Assembly (NCBI RefSeq): GCF_023631325.1
Contig: NZ_JALQDG010000010.1
Span: 102,526 to 166,525 of the forward strand
Length of the DNA stretch: 64,000 bases
From: Caballeronia sp. INDeC2
Lineage (GTDB): Bacteria; Pseudomonadota; Gammaproteobacteria; Burkholderiales; Burkholderiaceae
Direction of reading: 5' to 3'
The notes below the pieces were generated by a model that was not told where the DNA came from, made no database searches, and saw only the letters and a list, made by a program, of their open reading frames with translations. The position numbers and the translations under genes are program-made. Below are positions 39,161 through 48,617 of this stretch, piece by piece; positions within the stretch are counted from its first letter, which is position 1, and each line of letters starts with the position of its first letter.

Positions 39161-40090
39161 TTGAATTCATCGTCAACCAGTCTTTCGCGCCGCGCGTTTT
39201 CGCTCGCGGCTGCATCGTCCATTCTCGCCGCGTGCACGACCACGAAGAGCGGCGTGTCAGGCGACGCCGCGCCCGCCCCGGCGACCACGGAACCGCAGCG
39301 TCCGGTTCGCATCGGTCTCGCGCTCGGCGGCGGCGCGGCGCGCGGCTTCGCGCATATCGGCGTGATCAAGGCACTGGAGGCGCGCAACGTGCGCGTCGAT
39401 CTCGTCGCGGGCACGAGCGCGGGTTCGGTGATCGCGGCGCTGTACGCATCGGGGATGACCGGCATCGCGATCAACAAGCTCGCACTCACCATGGACGAAG
39501 CGTCGATCAGCGACTGGGCGATGCCCTTTCGCACGCGCGGCATCCTGCAGGGCGTCGCGCTGCAAAACTACCTGAACAAGACGCTCGACAACCGTCCGAT
39601 CGAGAAGATGGCGAAGCCGCTCGGTATCGTCGCGACGGATCTGAAAAGCGGGCAGCCGATTCTCTTCCAGCGCGGCAACACGGGCGTCGCGGTGCGCGCG
39701 TCGTGCAGCGTGCCGTCGATTTTCGAGCCGGTGAAGATCGGCGATCGCGAATATGTCGACGGCGGCCTCGTGAGTCCGGTGCCGGCCGCGTTCGCGCACA
39801 AGATGGGCGCCGACTTCGTGATCGCGGTCGATATCTCGGCGCGGCCGGAAAGCGGGCTCACGTCCAGCTCGTTCGACGTGCTCATGCAGACCTTCACGAT
39901 CATGGGCCAAACCATCAAGGCCTACGAACTCGACAAATACGCGAACGCGGTGATTCGCCCGAATCTCCTCGCGATGAGCAGCAGCGATTTCAGCCAACGC
40001 AACGCGTCGATTCTCGCGGGCGAGGAAGCGGTCGCCAAAATGTGGCCGACGCTGCAGCGCCAGCTCGCGGAACGCGGCGCGCGGGTCTGA
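39161..40090 (+). CDS. patatin-like phospholipase lipoprotein (RssA-like)
   Basis: A 309-residue patatin-family acyl hydrolase. The lipoprotein signal SLAAASSILAAC ends in the lipobox Cys at about residue 25, with an upstream SRRAF. The oxyanion motif is GLALGGGAARG, the nucleophile elbow GTSAGS and the catalytic Asp is in DGGLVSPVP. I chose the TTG at 39161, with GGAG 6 bases before it: it places the lipobox correctly, and no ATG is available. It probably acts on membrane lipids from the envelope. A strong terminator follows. Confidence 0.88.
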   Translation: MNSSSTSLSRRAFSLAAASSILAACTTTKSGVSGDAAPAPATTEPQRPVRIGLALGGGAARGFAHIGVIKALEARNVRVDLVAGTSAGSVIAALYASGMTGIAINKLALTMDEASISDWAMPFRTRGILQGVALQNYLNKTLDNRPIEKMAKPLGIVATDLKSGQPILFQRGNTGVAVRASCSVPSIFEPVKIGDREYVDGGLVSPVPAAFAHKMGADFVIAVDISARPESGLTSSSFDVLMQTFTIMGQTIKAYELDKYANAVIRPNLLAMSSSDFSQRNASILAGEEAVAKMWPTLQRQLAERGARV

Positions 40091-40111
40091 TCGCTTTCGT
40101 CGCGCCAATGC

Positions 40112-40147
40112 AACGAGGCCACGCAACATCGCGTGGCCTCGTTTTTT
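40112..40147 (+). terminator. terminator after the patatin gene
   Basis: A 13-bp perfect stem (40112-40124 with 40131-40143) with loop AACATC and six T residues. It separates this gene from the convergent cytochrome c gene, whose stop is at 40161. Confidence 0.93.
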
Positions 40148-40160
40148 GCAGCGTCCGGAT

Positions 40161-41396
40161 TTAGCGCAGCGACTTCACCTTGTCGGCGGTCACATCGCCG
40201 GGCTGTCCGCCCCACGTCACGCGAAGATAGTTCGCAAGCTGCGCGATCTGTTCATCGCCATAGGTCGTGGCGAAACCGGGCATCGGCTGCATGCTCTCTA
40301 CGCCCGGGAACCGCTGTGCATCGAGGCCGTCGAGCATCGACGTGACCAGATTGCGCGGATCGGCCTGGCGCAAGGTCGAGTTGCCGTCCATTCCCACTGC
40401 GACATGCGGCTTGCCCTGACCGTCGGTACCGTGACAGCCCGCGCATGAATCGAGGTAGAGATTGCGGCCCGCGCCGAGTTGCGCCGTATCACCCGACTTC
40501 ACGGTGACGCGCGGAGCCGGTTCCGGCGGCGCGTCGCCGAGCAGATAGGTCGCGAGCGCGCGCAAGTCCTCGCTCTTCAGGTGCTGCGTGCTCAGATAGA
40601 TCACGGGATGCATCTCGCCGAACGCCGAGCCTTGCTTCGCGACGCCGCTTGCGAAGAACGCCTGCAGATCCGCGCCCGTCCAGCCGCGCGCGGCGAGCGC
40701 GGACGGCGTGATGTCGGGCGCGCCGATGCGCCCGAGCGCGCCGCCCTGCAAGGTCTGCGCGCCCTGCATCTGGCCGAACGCGCCGCGCGGCGAGTGGCAT
40801 TCGGCGCAATGGCCGAGTGCGTTCGCGAGATAACGCCCGCGCGTCCAGTCGGCGGATTGTCCCGTCGATGCATCCGGCAGCGTGTTCTGCAGGAACAGCA
40901 TGTTCCAGAATCGCACGGCGAAGCGCACGCTGTACGGAAACTTGAGATCGGCTTCGACGTTCGGCACCGCGGCGGGCTTTTGCGTCATCAGGTACGCGTA
41001 AATCGCGTCGCTGTCCTCGCGCGACATCTGCCGATACGACGTGTACGGCATCGCCGGATAGAGCTTGTGCTTCGGCGTCACCCCGTCATGCAGCGCGCCG
41101 TAGAATTCATCGGGACTCCACATGCCGATGCCGTGCTTCGGATCGGGCGTGATGTTCGTGCCGTAGAACGTGCCGAATTGCGATTCGAGCTTCACGCCGC
41201 CCGCGAACGGCGCGCCGCCGGCGGCCGTGTGGCACGCGGCGCAATCGGCGGCATGGGCGAGGTAGCGTCCGCGCGCGATCTGCTCGGGCGAGCTTTTCGG
41301 CGGCGTCGCGATATCGTTCTGCCCGCCGCAACCGGCTAGCAGGAAGGATGCCGCCGCGAGCGGCGCGAGGAGACGGGTCAGGATCGATCTCATCAT
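40161..41396 (-). CDS. triheme cytochrome c subunit of a molybdenum hydroxylase
   Basis: A 411-residue lipoprotein-type cytochrome c. The signal is MMRSILTRLLAPLAAASFLLAGC with a lipobox LLAGC. Three heme-binding CxxCH motifs are visible: CAACH (about residue 52), CAECH (about 200) and CAGCH (about 315), as in alcohol/aldehyde dehydrogenase cytochromes. It would pass electrons from the molybdenum enzyme to the respiratory chain. Its ATG overlaps the stop of the 2Fe-2S gene (ATGATG/TGA), showing translational coupling. It is last in the operon. Confidence 0.92.
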   Translation of the reverse strand: MMRSILTRLLAPLAAASFLLAGCGGQNDIATPPKSSPEQIARGRYLAHAADCAACHTAAGGAPFAGGVKLESQFGTFYGTNITPDPKHGIGMWSPDEFYGALHDGVTPKHKLYPAMPYTSYRQMSREDSDAIYAYLMTQKPAAVPNVEADLKFPYSVRFAVRFWNMLFLQNTLPDASTGQSADWTRGRYLANALGHCAECHSPRGAFGQMQGAQTLQGGALGRIGAPDITPSALAARGWTGADLQAFFASGVAKQGSAFGEMHPVIYLSTQHLKSEDLRALATYLLGDAPPEPAPRVTVKSGDTAQLGAGRNLYLDSCAGCHGTDGQGKPHVAVGMDGNSTLRQADPRNLVTSMLDGLDAQRFPGVESMQPMPGFATTYGDEQIAQLANYLRVTWGGQPGDVTADKVKSLR

Positions 41397-41965
41397 GCGG
41401 CGTCCTTCACGAGTCCGGGCGTGGCGAGCAGGAGATCCTTGACCGCTTCGTAGTAGCGGACGTAGCCAGTGCAGCGGCAGATGTGCTCGTTCAGCGCGTC
41501 CATGATCGTCGCTTCGATCCGGTCCTTCGCGATCGGATTGCGCTTGAGTTTTTCGATCAGCACGGTCGTCGCGTTGACGAAACCCGGCGTGCAATAGCCG
41601 CACTGGAAGCTGAAGTGCTCGAGGAACTTCTGCTGCACCCCCGACATCTCGACGACTTCGCCTTGCTCATTGCGCTTCGCGTGGCCTTCGACCGTGCGCA
41701 CGCTCTTGCCGTCGAAGAAATGCGCGCCGTTGATGCACGTGCGCGCTTCCTCGCTCGTGCCGTCGGCGTGGTCGACGATCACCACGCACGCGTGGCAGAT
41801 GCCCTGACCGCATCCGAGACGCGAGCCGGTGAGCCCGACGTACTCGTGCAGAAAATCGATCATCGACAGACCGGCGGGCACCTGCATCGGGCCGACCTTT
41901 TCGCCGTTGATCGTCATCGAGAGCGCGCGCGATTCGATGCCCGCGGCGGATTGGATGGCCGTCAT
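41393..41965 (-). CDS. 2Fe-2S subunit of a molybdenum hydroxylase
   Basis: A 190-residue xanthine-oxidase-type iron-sulfur subunit. The plant-ferredoxin-like cluster is in RLGCGQGICHACVV with a fourth Cys in EARTC; the second, all-alpha cluster is in FSFQCGYCTPG and HICRCTGY. It is about 30 residues longer than the common 155-160, through an insert around EEARTCINGAHFFDGKS. The first cluster has CHAC where CGAC is commoner. The start and stop both overlap the neighbours by 4 bases. No signal peptide: it is probably exported in complex with the Tat-bearing large subunit. Confidence 0.93.
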   Translation of the reverse strand: MTAIQSAAGIESRALSMTINGEKVGPMQVPAGLSMIDFLHEYVGLTGSRLGCGQGICHACVVIVDHADGTSEEARTCINGAHFFDGKSVRTVEGHAKRNEQGEVVEMSGVQQKFLEHFSFQCGYCTPGFVNATTVLIEKLKRNPIAKDRIEATIMDALNEHICRCTGYVRYYEAVKDLLLATPGLVKDAA

Positions 41966-44784
41966 GCGAGCACCTCCTGAATGTTTTGCGGCGTCACCGG
42001 CAGATCGGTGAAGCGATGGCCGATCGCATGCGCGATCGCGTTGACGATGGCGCCGACCACCGGAATCATCACCACTTCGGCGATGCCCTTCGGCGGATCG
42101 GTTTCGGAAAGCGGCGGCAGCACTTCGCCCGTCTGCTTCCACACGGCGACATCGCTCGCGAGCGGCAGGCGATAGCGGTTGAAGTTCCAGGTGCCGTTGC
42201 CCGGGCCGTCTTCATAGAGCGGCAGATATTCATGCAGCGCGTGTCCGATGCCCATCGCGAGGCCGCCCTGCAACTGGCCCGACACGAGTTGCGGCGCGAT
42301 CTGATTGCCGCACTCCATGATCGAATGATGCGAAAGCAGTTCGACCTCGCCGCTCGATTCGCTCACCGCGAGTTCGACGAGCGTGCCAAGCGCGCTGTAG
42401 TACGTGACCGCCGCGTTATTGCGTTGCACGGGCGGGATGAAGACGCGCTTGCGGTCGAGGACCGTGTAGCCGTTCCCCGTGGCTTTCGCCGCGCTTTTAG
42501 CCTTACCGTCGCCGAAGCGGAGTGAAAGACCGTCGATCGGAACTTGCACGACCTCGCCCGCGATATCGAACTGCGCCTCGCTCCATTGCCAGCGATTGAA
42601 CGTGTGCACAGTCGCGCCCGTGACGAGCCCGAGTTCGTGCGCCTTCTTCGCGAGCTGCTCGAAGGGAATCGGCTCGAGTCCGTCGGCGGAGAGCTTGCCG
42701 TCCGTCCAGCGCGCGTCTCCGATGCGCACGACGAACGACTTTGCCTGACCGCCGCCGATGCCCTGCCCCCAGATCGCGAGCGCCGCGGGCCAGATGCCGT
42801 GACGGAAGACCACGCGCGCCGCCTCGCGCGTCGCGTGCGTGAAGTAGAACGCCGAGTTCGTCGCGCTCGCCGGCGACATGTACGCGGGCGACCAGCGCGG
42901 ATTCGCGCTCAGGCGATCCTGCTCGGCTTGCGACATGATGTACGGATCGCCGCTCGTGACGACAGGCAGGTCCGTCCAGTCGATCGTCGACATGCGGACG
43001 TCGGCGGCGGGCTTGCCGAGCCATTTCGCGCAGGCGAGCGCCTGCGACGTCGACGAACCGGTGCCGATCTCCGCGCCCGAATGATGCAGCGCGATGCGGC
43101 CATCGGCGGTGAACTCGATCTTGGCGAAAGCGCTTTCCGCGCCCGTGCCGAAGTCCTTCTGCGTGCACGCGAAACCGACGCCGTAGCGCTTGCCCGGATG
43201 CGCGGCTTCGTATTCCGTCTTGCGCTTCGCGCGATCCGTCCAGAGCGGATGCGCCTGCGCGCGCCGAAGCACGTCCTCGGCGCGCACGGCGCCAGCCGGA
43301 ATCGCGCCCTGCGTGTTCTTCATGCCGGTGCGCATCACGTTCTTCAGACGCAGATCGATTGGATCGATGCCGAGCGTCTGCGCGATGTCGTCGATCATCA
43401 TCTCGGTCGCGGCCATGCTCTGCAGCGTGCCGTAGCCGCGCGCCGAGCCGGCGTCCACCGCGCGCGAGGCGATCGCGGTCGCGGTCAGGTCGCTCTTCGG
43501 GATGTAGTAGATGGACTGCGCCGCCGTCGCGCCCACCATCGCGACCGACGGCGAGAAGTTGCAGCGTCCGCCGCCGTTGGCGACGAAATCGCCCTTGAAC
43601 GCCTGAATCAGCCCCGACTTCCGGTCGACGGCCATGCGATAGCGCATATCGAACGCGTGCCGCTTGATCGAGGTCTGGAACTGCTCGAAGCGATCGTTGG
43701 CGAGACGCACCGGGCGGCCGTCGCCGTACAGCGACGCGATGAGGCCGTAGAACGGCATGTTGTAGTGATCTTTCGATCCGTAGCCGACCGTGTAGCACGG
43801 ATGCAGGAACAGGTTCTTCACCGGAAAGTGCGACTTCGCCGTCATCTCGATCGCGCTTTCGGCCACTTCGTGCGGGCCTTGTGTCGGAATGACCATGTGC
43901 AGCGACTGCGTCGCGGCGTCGTACCAGCAATTGGCGTTGTCGGGTTCGAGCGCCGCCGTGTCGACGGATTGGGTGCGGTAATCGCGGTCGACGACGAGCC
44001 AATCCGCCGGCGGATGATCGAGCGCGTCGGCGATCGCGTTCGCATGGAACACGCCCTGCTCGTCGAGCTTGCCGTGCTCGGCGGCGCTCGCCCAGACCGG
44101 CTCGCGCTTCTTCATCATGTGCGGGAAGAGCGGCGTATCTTTGAGGCTCGAGAAGGTGTCGTCGTCGTAAGGCGTCTTGCCGCCGACGCGCACGAAACGG
44201 AACGCCGCCCACGGGTCGCGCTCGAGCGGGCCGGTCGTCGCGCCGTAGCGGATGACGCCGTCGCGAAACTGGAGCTTGTCCTTCGCGAAACGAAAGCGCG
44301 CGAAGTCGTGATAGATCAGGATCGCGACCGCCTGCCCGAGATACGCCGGCGTCTTGCCGGCGGGCAGCAGCATGTCGTCGCCGTAGAAGGCGGGGAACGC
44401 GAGCTTGTCGCGCGCGAGATCGTCCGCCGTGACGATGCGATCGGGCGCGAGGGCGCCTTCGAGCATCGAGAGATCGAAACCCTCGTAGACGCAATCGGCG
44501 CGCGTCGTGCGCAGAATCAGCGCGTGCGACTGCTCTTTAGGCCAATGCGGCATGTCCGCGGCGCGGACATCGCGCGCGAACACTTTCGCGCCCGTCACCT
44601 TCGCGATGCCGTCGATGCGAAACTTCGCGCCGCCGCTCGTCGCATCCCACTGGACGGGAGTCAGAATCTTCTCTTCGAACAACGCGGCGAACGCACGGCT
44701 GCCGAGCGGCGCAACGAACACCGACACGCCAGCGAGCGCACTCGCTTTCAGAAAACCGCGCCTCGACAGGCCGAGTTTCCCCAT
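41962..44784 (-). CDS. molybdopterin-binding large subunit, xanthine/aldehyde dehydrogenase family, Tat-exported
   Basis: A 940-residue molybdenum hydroxylase catalytic subunit of the isoquinoline 1-oxidoreductase/membrane aldehyde dehydrogenase type. The N terminus is a Tat signal, LSRRGFLKASALAGVSVFVA. Molybdopterin motifs include AIWGQGIGGGQAK, GSARGYGTLQSMAATEMM and the C-terminal KGIAEVVMIPVVGAIVNAI, whose Glu is the expected catalytic base. There is no FAD subunit. With the 2Fe-2S and cytochrome c subunits it matches three-subunit periplasmic aldehyde dehydrogenases of acetic acid bacteria. GGGGAGAAG precedes the ATG. The substrate is unproven; aldehyde or N-heterocycle oxidation is likely. 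Confidence 0.9.
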   Translation of the reverse strand: MGKLGLSRRGFLKASALAGVSVFVAPLGSRAFAALFEEKILTPVQWDATSGGAKFRIDGIAKVTGAKVFARDVRAADMPHWPKEQSHALILRTTRADCVYEGFDLSMLEGALAPDRIVTADDLARDKLAFPAFYGDDMLLPAGKTPAYLGQAVAILIYHDFARFRFAKDKLQFRDGVIRYGATTGPLERDPWAAFRFVRVGGKTPYDDDTFSSLKDTPLFPHMMKKREPVWASAAEHGKLDEQGVFHANAIADALDHPPADWLVVDRDYRTQSVDTAALEPDNANCWYDAATQSLHMVIPTQGPHEVAESAIEMTAKSHFPVKNLFLHPCYTVGYGSKDHYNMPFYGLIASLYGDGRPVRLANDRFEQFQTSIKRHAFDMRYRMAVDRKSGLIQAFKGDFVANGGGRCNFSPSVAMVGATAAQSIYYIPKSDLTATAIASRAVDAGSARGYGTLQSMAATEMMIDDIAQTLGIDPIDLRLKNVMRTGMKNTQGAIPAGAVRAEDVLRRAQAHPLWTDRAKRKTEYEAAHPGKRYGVGFACTQKDFGTGAESAFAKIEFTADGRIALHHSGAEIGTGSSTSQALACAKWLGKPAADVRMSTIDWTDLPVVTSGDPYIMSQAEQDRLSANPRWSPAYMSPASATNSAFYFTHATREAARVVFRHGIWPAALAIWGQGIGGGQAKSFVVRIGDARWTDGKLSADGLEPIPFEQLAKKAHELGLVTGATVHTFNRWQWSEAQFDIAGEVVQVPIDGLSLRFGDGKAKSAAKATGNGYTVLDRKRVFIPPVQRNNAAVTYYSALGTLVELAVSESSGEVELLSHHSIMECGNQIAPQLVSGQLQGGLAMGIGHALHEYLPLYEDGPGNGTWNFNRYRLPLASDVAVWKQTGEVLPPLSETDPPKGIAEVVMIPVVGAIVNAIAHAIGHRFTDLPVTPQNIQEVLA

Positions 44785-44867
44785 TTACTTCTCCCCAAGT
44801 GATCGCCAGCGGATCGTCCGCAGCGGACTACTGCCCGCCGCGAGTTCGGCAATGTAAAAATTTGTTT

Positions 44868-44884
44868 GCAATGCGAAGCATTGC
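44868..44884. promoter_or_regulatory. perfect inverted repeat upstream of the molybdenum hydroxylase operon
   Basis: GCAATGC-GAA-GCATTGC, 7-bp arms and a 3-base centre, 84-100 bases before the large-subunit start. Its place in the promoter region suggests an operator for a TetR/LysR-like regulator; no regulator gene is adjacent. The rest of 44785-45055 shows no gene. Confidence 0.5.
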
Positions 44885-45055
44885 CACGCGGGCGATTCCT
44901 TTCCGGACGCGTGATTCAGCGCGTTGACATTGCTTGCCGACGCGCAGCGGGCGCGATTTTAAGTCGCAGGGGAAGGGGCAACAACGCCCGCAACGTCAAG
45001 TTCTGTCAAACATGAAATGCGTTGCGGATGAGTGGAAAATCGCGGATGAAAACGA

Positions 45056-45082
45056 AACGGCGGCTCGTAATGAGCCGCCGTT
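45056..45082 (-). terminator. terminator of the isc operon
   Basis: An 11-bp perfect stem (45056-45066 with 45072-45082), loop GTAAT, followed on the minus strand by TTTCGTTTT. It lies 24 bases after the iscX stop. Confidence 0.85.
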
Positions 45083-45106
45083 CGTGAGAATGCAGGCAGG
45101 ACCGGG

Positions 45107-45304
45107 TCAGTAATCCGCGTCCTCGATCCACGCCGCCTGGATCGCTTCCAGAATCTTCTCGTTGGACTTTTCCGGATCGTCGTCGAAACCGTCCAGTTCC
45201 GTGATCCAGCGATGCAGGTCAGTGAAACGCACATATTGAGGGTCGATATTCTGATGCGCGTCGGTGAGTGCCATCGCGATCTCCTGAGTATCTGTCCACT
45301 TCAT
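45107..45304 (-). CDS. iscX: Fe-S cluster assembly protein IscX
   Basis: A 65-residue acidic protein (KWTDTQEIAMALTD..., FTDLHRWITELDGFDDDP...) typical of IscX, a small partner of IscS that binds iron and modulates cluster assembly. The ATG at 45304 follows AGGAGGCTCGCC. It is the last gene of the isc operon, 14 bases after fdx, and is followed by a terminator. Confidence 0.93.
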   Translation of the reverse strand: MKWTDTQEIAMALTDAHQNIDPQYVRFTDLHRWITELDGFDDDPEKSNEKILEAIQAAWIEDADY

Positions 45305-45318
45305 GGGCGAGCCTCCTG

Positions 45319-45660
45319 TCAGTGATTTTCTTTGGCGTGATTGATGGAGTACCGGGGGATCTCGACCACCAGATCCTCGTCGGCAGGCACCATTGCCTGA
45401 CATGATAACCGCGATGTCGGTTCGAGACCCCACGCTTTGTCGAGCAGATCGTCCTCGTCCTCTTCGGACGGTTCGAGCGCGTTGAAGCCTTCCCGGATGA
45501 TGACGTGGCACGTCGTGCACGCGCACGATTTCTCGCAGGCGTGCTCGATCTCGATGCCGTGTTCCAGCAGGTTGTCGCAGATGCTCTTGCCGACGTCGGC
45601 GTCGATCACCGCGCCGTCCGGGCAGAGCTCCACGTGGGGCAGCACAACGATTTGAGGCAT
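45319..45660 (-). CDS. fdx: ISC system 2Fe-2S ferredoxin
   Basis: A 113-residue adrenodoxin-type ferredoxin. Cluster ligands lie in CEKSCACTTC (with a preceding HACEKSC arrangement) and the distal LSCQAMV. The acidic SEEDEDDLLDKAW helix binds partners. It supplies electrons for cluster assembly on IscU. It lies 48 bases after hscA and 14 before iscX. Confidence 0.96.
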   Translation of the reverse strand: MPQIVVLPHVELCPDGAVIDADVGKSICDNLLEHGIEIEHACEKSCACTTCHVIIREGFNALEPSEEDEDDLLDKAWGLEPTSRLSCQAMVPADEDLVVEIPRYSINHAKENH

Positions 45661-45708
45661 GGGACTGATTTTCCGTAATTGCTTGTTTGTTCGATAACCG
45701 CGAGACGA

Positions 45709-47574
45709 TCAGACGTCGTCGAGCTTGCGGCCAGCGAGTGCGCGGCGGATGCTCTTGTTCATGCGGCGCGCGGCGAATTCGTCCGTGCCGTTGGCGAGCG
45801 CTTTGGTGGCCTCTTCGATCTTGTCGGCCGAATCGCCGCTCGCGAGCGCCGCGACTCCGTTCACGAGTGTCAGGATTTCGGCGCGCTCTTCGTCGTCGAG
45901 CAATTCGCCATCGGCTTCGAGCGCGGCGTGCGTCGCTTCGATGAGCCGCTCCGCTTCCACCTGCGCCTCGCGCAACGCACGCGCGTGCATGTCGGTTTCC
46001 GCGGTCTTGAAGCTCTCTTCGAGCATGCGGGCGACTTCATCGTCGGCGAGACCGTACGACGGCTTCACCACCACCGATGCCTCCACGCCCGACGCCTGCT
46101 CGCGCGCGAACACGGAAAGCAGGCCGTCCGCATCGACCTGATAGGTCACACGAATGCGCGCCGCGCCGGCCGCCATCGGCGGAATGCCGCGCAGTTCGAA
46201 ACGCGCGAGCGACCGGCAATCGGAGACGAGTTCGCGCTCGCCTTGGACGACGTGAATCGCCATCGCCGTCTGGCCGTCCTTGAAGGTGGTGAAATCCTGC
46301 GCGCGCGCGGTGGGAATCGTCGAGTTGCGCGGGATGATCTTCTCGGTAAGGCCGCCCATCGTCTCGACGCCGAGCGACAGCGGGATCACGTCGAGCAGCA
46401 GCCAGTCGTCGCCTTCGCCGCGACGGTTGCCGGCGAGCAGATCGGCCTGAATCGCGGCGCCCAGCGCGACGACCTGATCCGGATCGAGATTGATGAGCGG
46501 CGGCTGGCCGAAGAACGCCTCGACCGCGCGGCGGATGACCGGCATGCGCGTCGCGCCCCCGACCAGCACGACGCCCTTGATGTCCTTCGGCGCGACCTTG
46601 GCGTCGCGCAGCGCTTTCTTCGTCGGCGCGAGCGTGCGCGCGACGAGCGATTCGGCCAGCGCGGCGAATTGCGCTTCGCTCACCGCCACGTCGATTTCGA
46701 TGCCCGTGGAAAGCGTCGCCTGCACGCGCGTCTCGGGTACGTCCGAGAGCGCTTCCTTCGCCGAGCGCACGCGATCGAGCATCAGGCGCACGTCCTCCGG
46801 CGTATCGAGCGTGACGCCCGCCTGCTCCAGCACATGGCGGTACAGCGCGTGGTCGAAGTCGTCGCCGCCGAGCGCGGAATCGCCGCCCGCCGCCAGCACT
46901 TCGAAGACGCCTTTCGTGAGTTTCAGGATCGACAGGTCGAAGGTGCCGCCGCCGAGATCGTAGACGGCGAAAAGGCCTTCGGAGCCGTTGTCGAGACCGT
47001 AGGCGATCGCCGCCGCGGTCGGTTCGTTCAAGAGGCGCAGCACGTTCAGGCCGGCGAGCTTCGCGGCGTCCTTGGTCGCCTGCCGCTGGGCTTCGTCGAA
47101 ATAGGCGGGCACCGTGATCACCGCGCCGACGAGATCCTCGCCGAGCGTATCTTCCGCGCGATGACGCAGCGTCGCGAGAATTTCCGCCGACACTTCGACC
47201 GGGCTCTTCACGCCATCGATCGTGCGGATCTGCACCATGCCGGGCGCGTCGATGAAATCGTACGGCGCGTTCTCCGCGCCCTCGACTTCGCTCTTGCCGC
47301 GGCCCATGAAGCGCTTGACCGACACGATCGTGTTGCGCGGATCGGTGACGGCTTCTTCTTTTGCGGTCCGGCCGATGCGCCGTCCGCCCTTCTCCAGATA
47401 GCGCACGACCGACGGCAGCAGCACGTGGCCGTCCTCGTCGGGCAGCGCTTCGGGCACGCTGCTGCGCACGGCCGCGACGAGCGAGTTCGTCGTGCCGAGA
47501 TCGATACCGACCGCCACGCGCCTTTGATGCGGCGCGGGCGTCATGCCGGGTTCTGAGATTTGCAGTAAAGCCAT
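45709..47574 (-). CDS. hscA: Fe-S cluster chaperone HscA (Hsp70)
   Basis: A 621-residue specialised Hsp70. The ATPase domain carries [43 protein letters not shown] and [12 protein letters not shown]; the substrate-binding domain follows from about residue 390, ending in a helical lid. HscA with HscB releases the cluster from IscU by binding its LPPVK motif, which is present in the IscU encoded here. It starts 48 bases after the hscB stop. Confidence 0.96.
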   Translation of the reverse strand: MALLQISEPGMTPAPHQRRVAVGIDLGTTNSLVAAVRSSVPEALPDEDGHVLLPSVVRYLEKGGRRIGRTAKEEAVTDPRNTIVSVKRFMGRGKSEVEGAENAPYDFIDAPGMVQIRTIDGVKSPVEVSAEILATLRHRAEDTLGEDLVGAVITVPAYFDEAQRQATKDAAKLAGLNVLRLLNEPTAAAIAYGLDNGSEGLFAVYDLGGGTFDLSILKLTKGVFEVLAAGGDSALGGDDFDHALYRHVLEQAGVTLDTPEDVRLMLDRVRSAKEALSDVPETRVQATLSTGIEIDVAVSEAQFAALAESLVARTLAPTKKALRDAKVAPKDIKGVVLVGGATRMPVIRRAVEAFFGQPPLINLDPDQVVALGAAIQADLLAGNRRGEGDDWLLLDVIPLSLGVETMGGLTEKIIPRNSTIPTARAQDFTTFKDGQTAMAIHVVQGERELVSDCRSLARFELRGIPPMAAGAARIRVTYQVDADGLLSVFAREQASGVEASVVVKPSYGLADDEVARMLEESFKTAETDMHARALREAQVEAERLIEATHAALEADGELLDDEERAEILTLVNGVAALASGDSADKIEEATKALANGTDEFAARRMNKSIRRALAGRKLDDV

Positions 47575-47622
47575 CGTTGGTCTTATGGGGTTATTTGCGG
47601 CTGACTCGTACTTCGCGTGTTC

Positions 47623-48153
47623 TTACGCGTGTTCCAGCCGTTCGATCTGCGTGCCGATTTCATGCGCCACGCGTTCGATGAACATCAACTGGCGCACGGC
47701 CTCGCTCGCGGCCTGATCGGATCTGCTGTCGATCAGCGCCTCGAGCTTCACGAAACGCACGCGCTCTTCTTCGCGCAGTTCGTCGAGCAGCGCTTCGAGC
47801 GCACCGATGTTCTTCGCGTTCGCGGCATCCTCGATATTTTCGCGCCATTCCATCTGCTGCATCAGGAACGCGGGCTCCATCGCGGTGTTGTTCTCCGCGC
47901 CGACGTCGATGCCGCGCTGCGACAGGATATAGCGCGCGCGCCTGAGCGGGTCGCGCAGCGTCTGATAGGCCTCGTTCGCGTGCGTGGCCCATTGCATCGC
48001 GAGACGCTTTTGCGCGTCGCCGGCCGCGGCGAAACGGTCCGGATGCACTTGCGCCTGCACGGTGCGATACGCGTCGTCGAGTTGTTGCGGATCGACGGCG
48101 AAGGTTTGCGGCAGATCGAAGAGATCGAAGTGACTGTCGGTGAGCGAGCCCAT
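47623..48153 (-). CDS. hscB: Fe-S cluster co-chaperone HscB
   Basis: A 176-residue J-domain protein. The HPD motif is in [16 protein letters not shown] at about residue 38, followed by the three-helix C-terminal domain that holds IscU. It delivers IscU to HscA and stimulates its ATPase. It starts 83 bases after iscA, beyond a hairpin with a T-run. Confidence 0.95.
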   Translation of the reverse strand: MGSLTDSHFDLFDLPQTFAVDPQQLDDAYRTVQAQVHPDRFAAAGDAQKRLAMQWATHANEAYQTLRDPLRRARYILSQRGIDVGAENNTAMEPAFLMQQMEWRENIEDAANAKNIGALEALLDELREEERVRFVKLEALIDSRSDQAASEAVRQLMFIERVAHEIGTQIERLEHA

Positions 48154-48184
48154 GCTGTGCCTATGGATTCAGTGTGCGCGAATG

Positions 48185-48206
48185 AAAAAGGCGGCACGCG
48201 CCGCCT
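48185..48206 (-). terminator. terminator-like hairpin between iscA and hscB
   Basis: A 7-bp GC-rich stem (48189-48195 with 48200-48206), loop ACGC, followed on the minus strand by five T residues. It divides the isc operon into iscRSUA and hscBA-fdx-iscX, so it is probably a partial terminator that sets their ratio. Confidence 0.75.
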
Positions 48207-48236
48207 CTTTTGCCGATACCGCCGGCGCGATCCACG

Positions 48237-48560
48237 TCAGACGCGGAACGATTCGCCGCAGCCGCACTCGTCTTTCGCGTTCGGGTTGTTGAACTTGAAG
48301 CCTTCGTTCAGCCCTTCGCGGGCGAAGTCGAGCTCGGTGCCGTCGAGATACGGAAGACTTTTCGGGTCGATCACGATCTTCACGCCCGCCGTCTCGAACA
48401 CGGTGTCTTCGGGCGTGAGTTCATCGACATATTCGAGCTTGTACGCCAGACCCGAACAGCCCGTCGTGCGCACGCCCAGCCGCAGGCCGACGCCCTTGCC
48501 GCGCCGCATCAGATACTTCTGCACGTGTTGTGCCGCTTTATCCGTCAACGTGATTGCCAT
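48237..48560 (-). CDS. iscA: Fe-S assembly A-type carrier IscA
   Basis: A 107-residue A-type carrier. The three ligand cysteines are visible: Cys in [15 protein letters not shown] and the pair in [10 protein letters not shown] at the C terminus. I chose the ATG at 48560; the longer in-frame start at 48617 overlaps the iscU stop region and adds a basic extension foreign to the family. It receives clusters from IscU. Confidence 0.95.
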   Translation of the reverse strand: MAITLTDKAAQHVQKYLMRRGKGVGLRLGVRTTGCSGLAYKLEYVDELTPEDTVFETAGVKIVIDPKSLPYLDGTELDFAREGLNEGFKFNNPNAKDECGCGESFRV

Positions 48561-48617
48561 AGTCTTCGCTTCTCTCTTCGAGGCGCCACGCACCTGCATC
48601 GCGCCCGCTTTCATCAC

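Noticed and set aside
42544..44802. 752-codon plus-strand frame opposite the molybdenum large subunit
   Set aside because: Same shadow pattern; the minus-strand gene has Tat signal and cofactor motifs.
44866..44888. sigma54 promoter (TGGCA...TTGC) before the molybdenum hydroxylase operon
   Set aside because: The distance between the GG and GC elements is too long for sigma54; the sequence is better explained as an inverted repeat.
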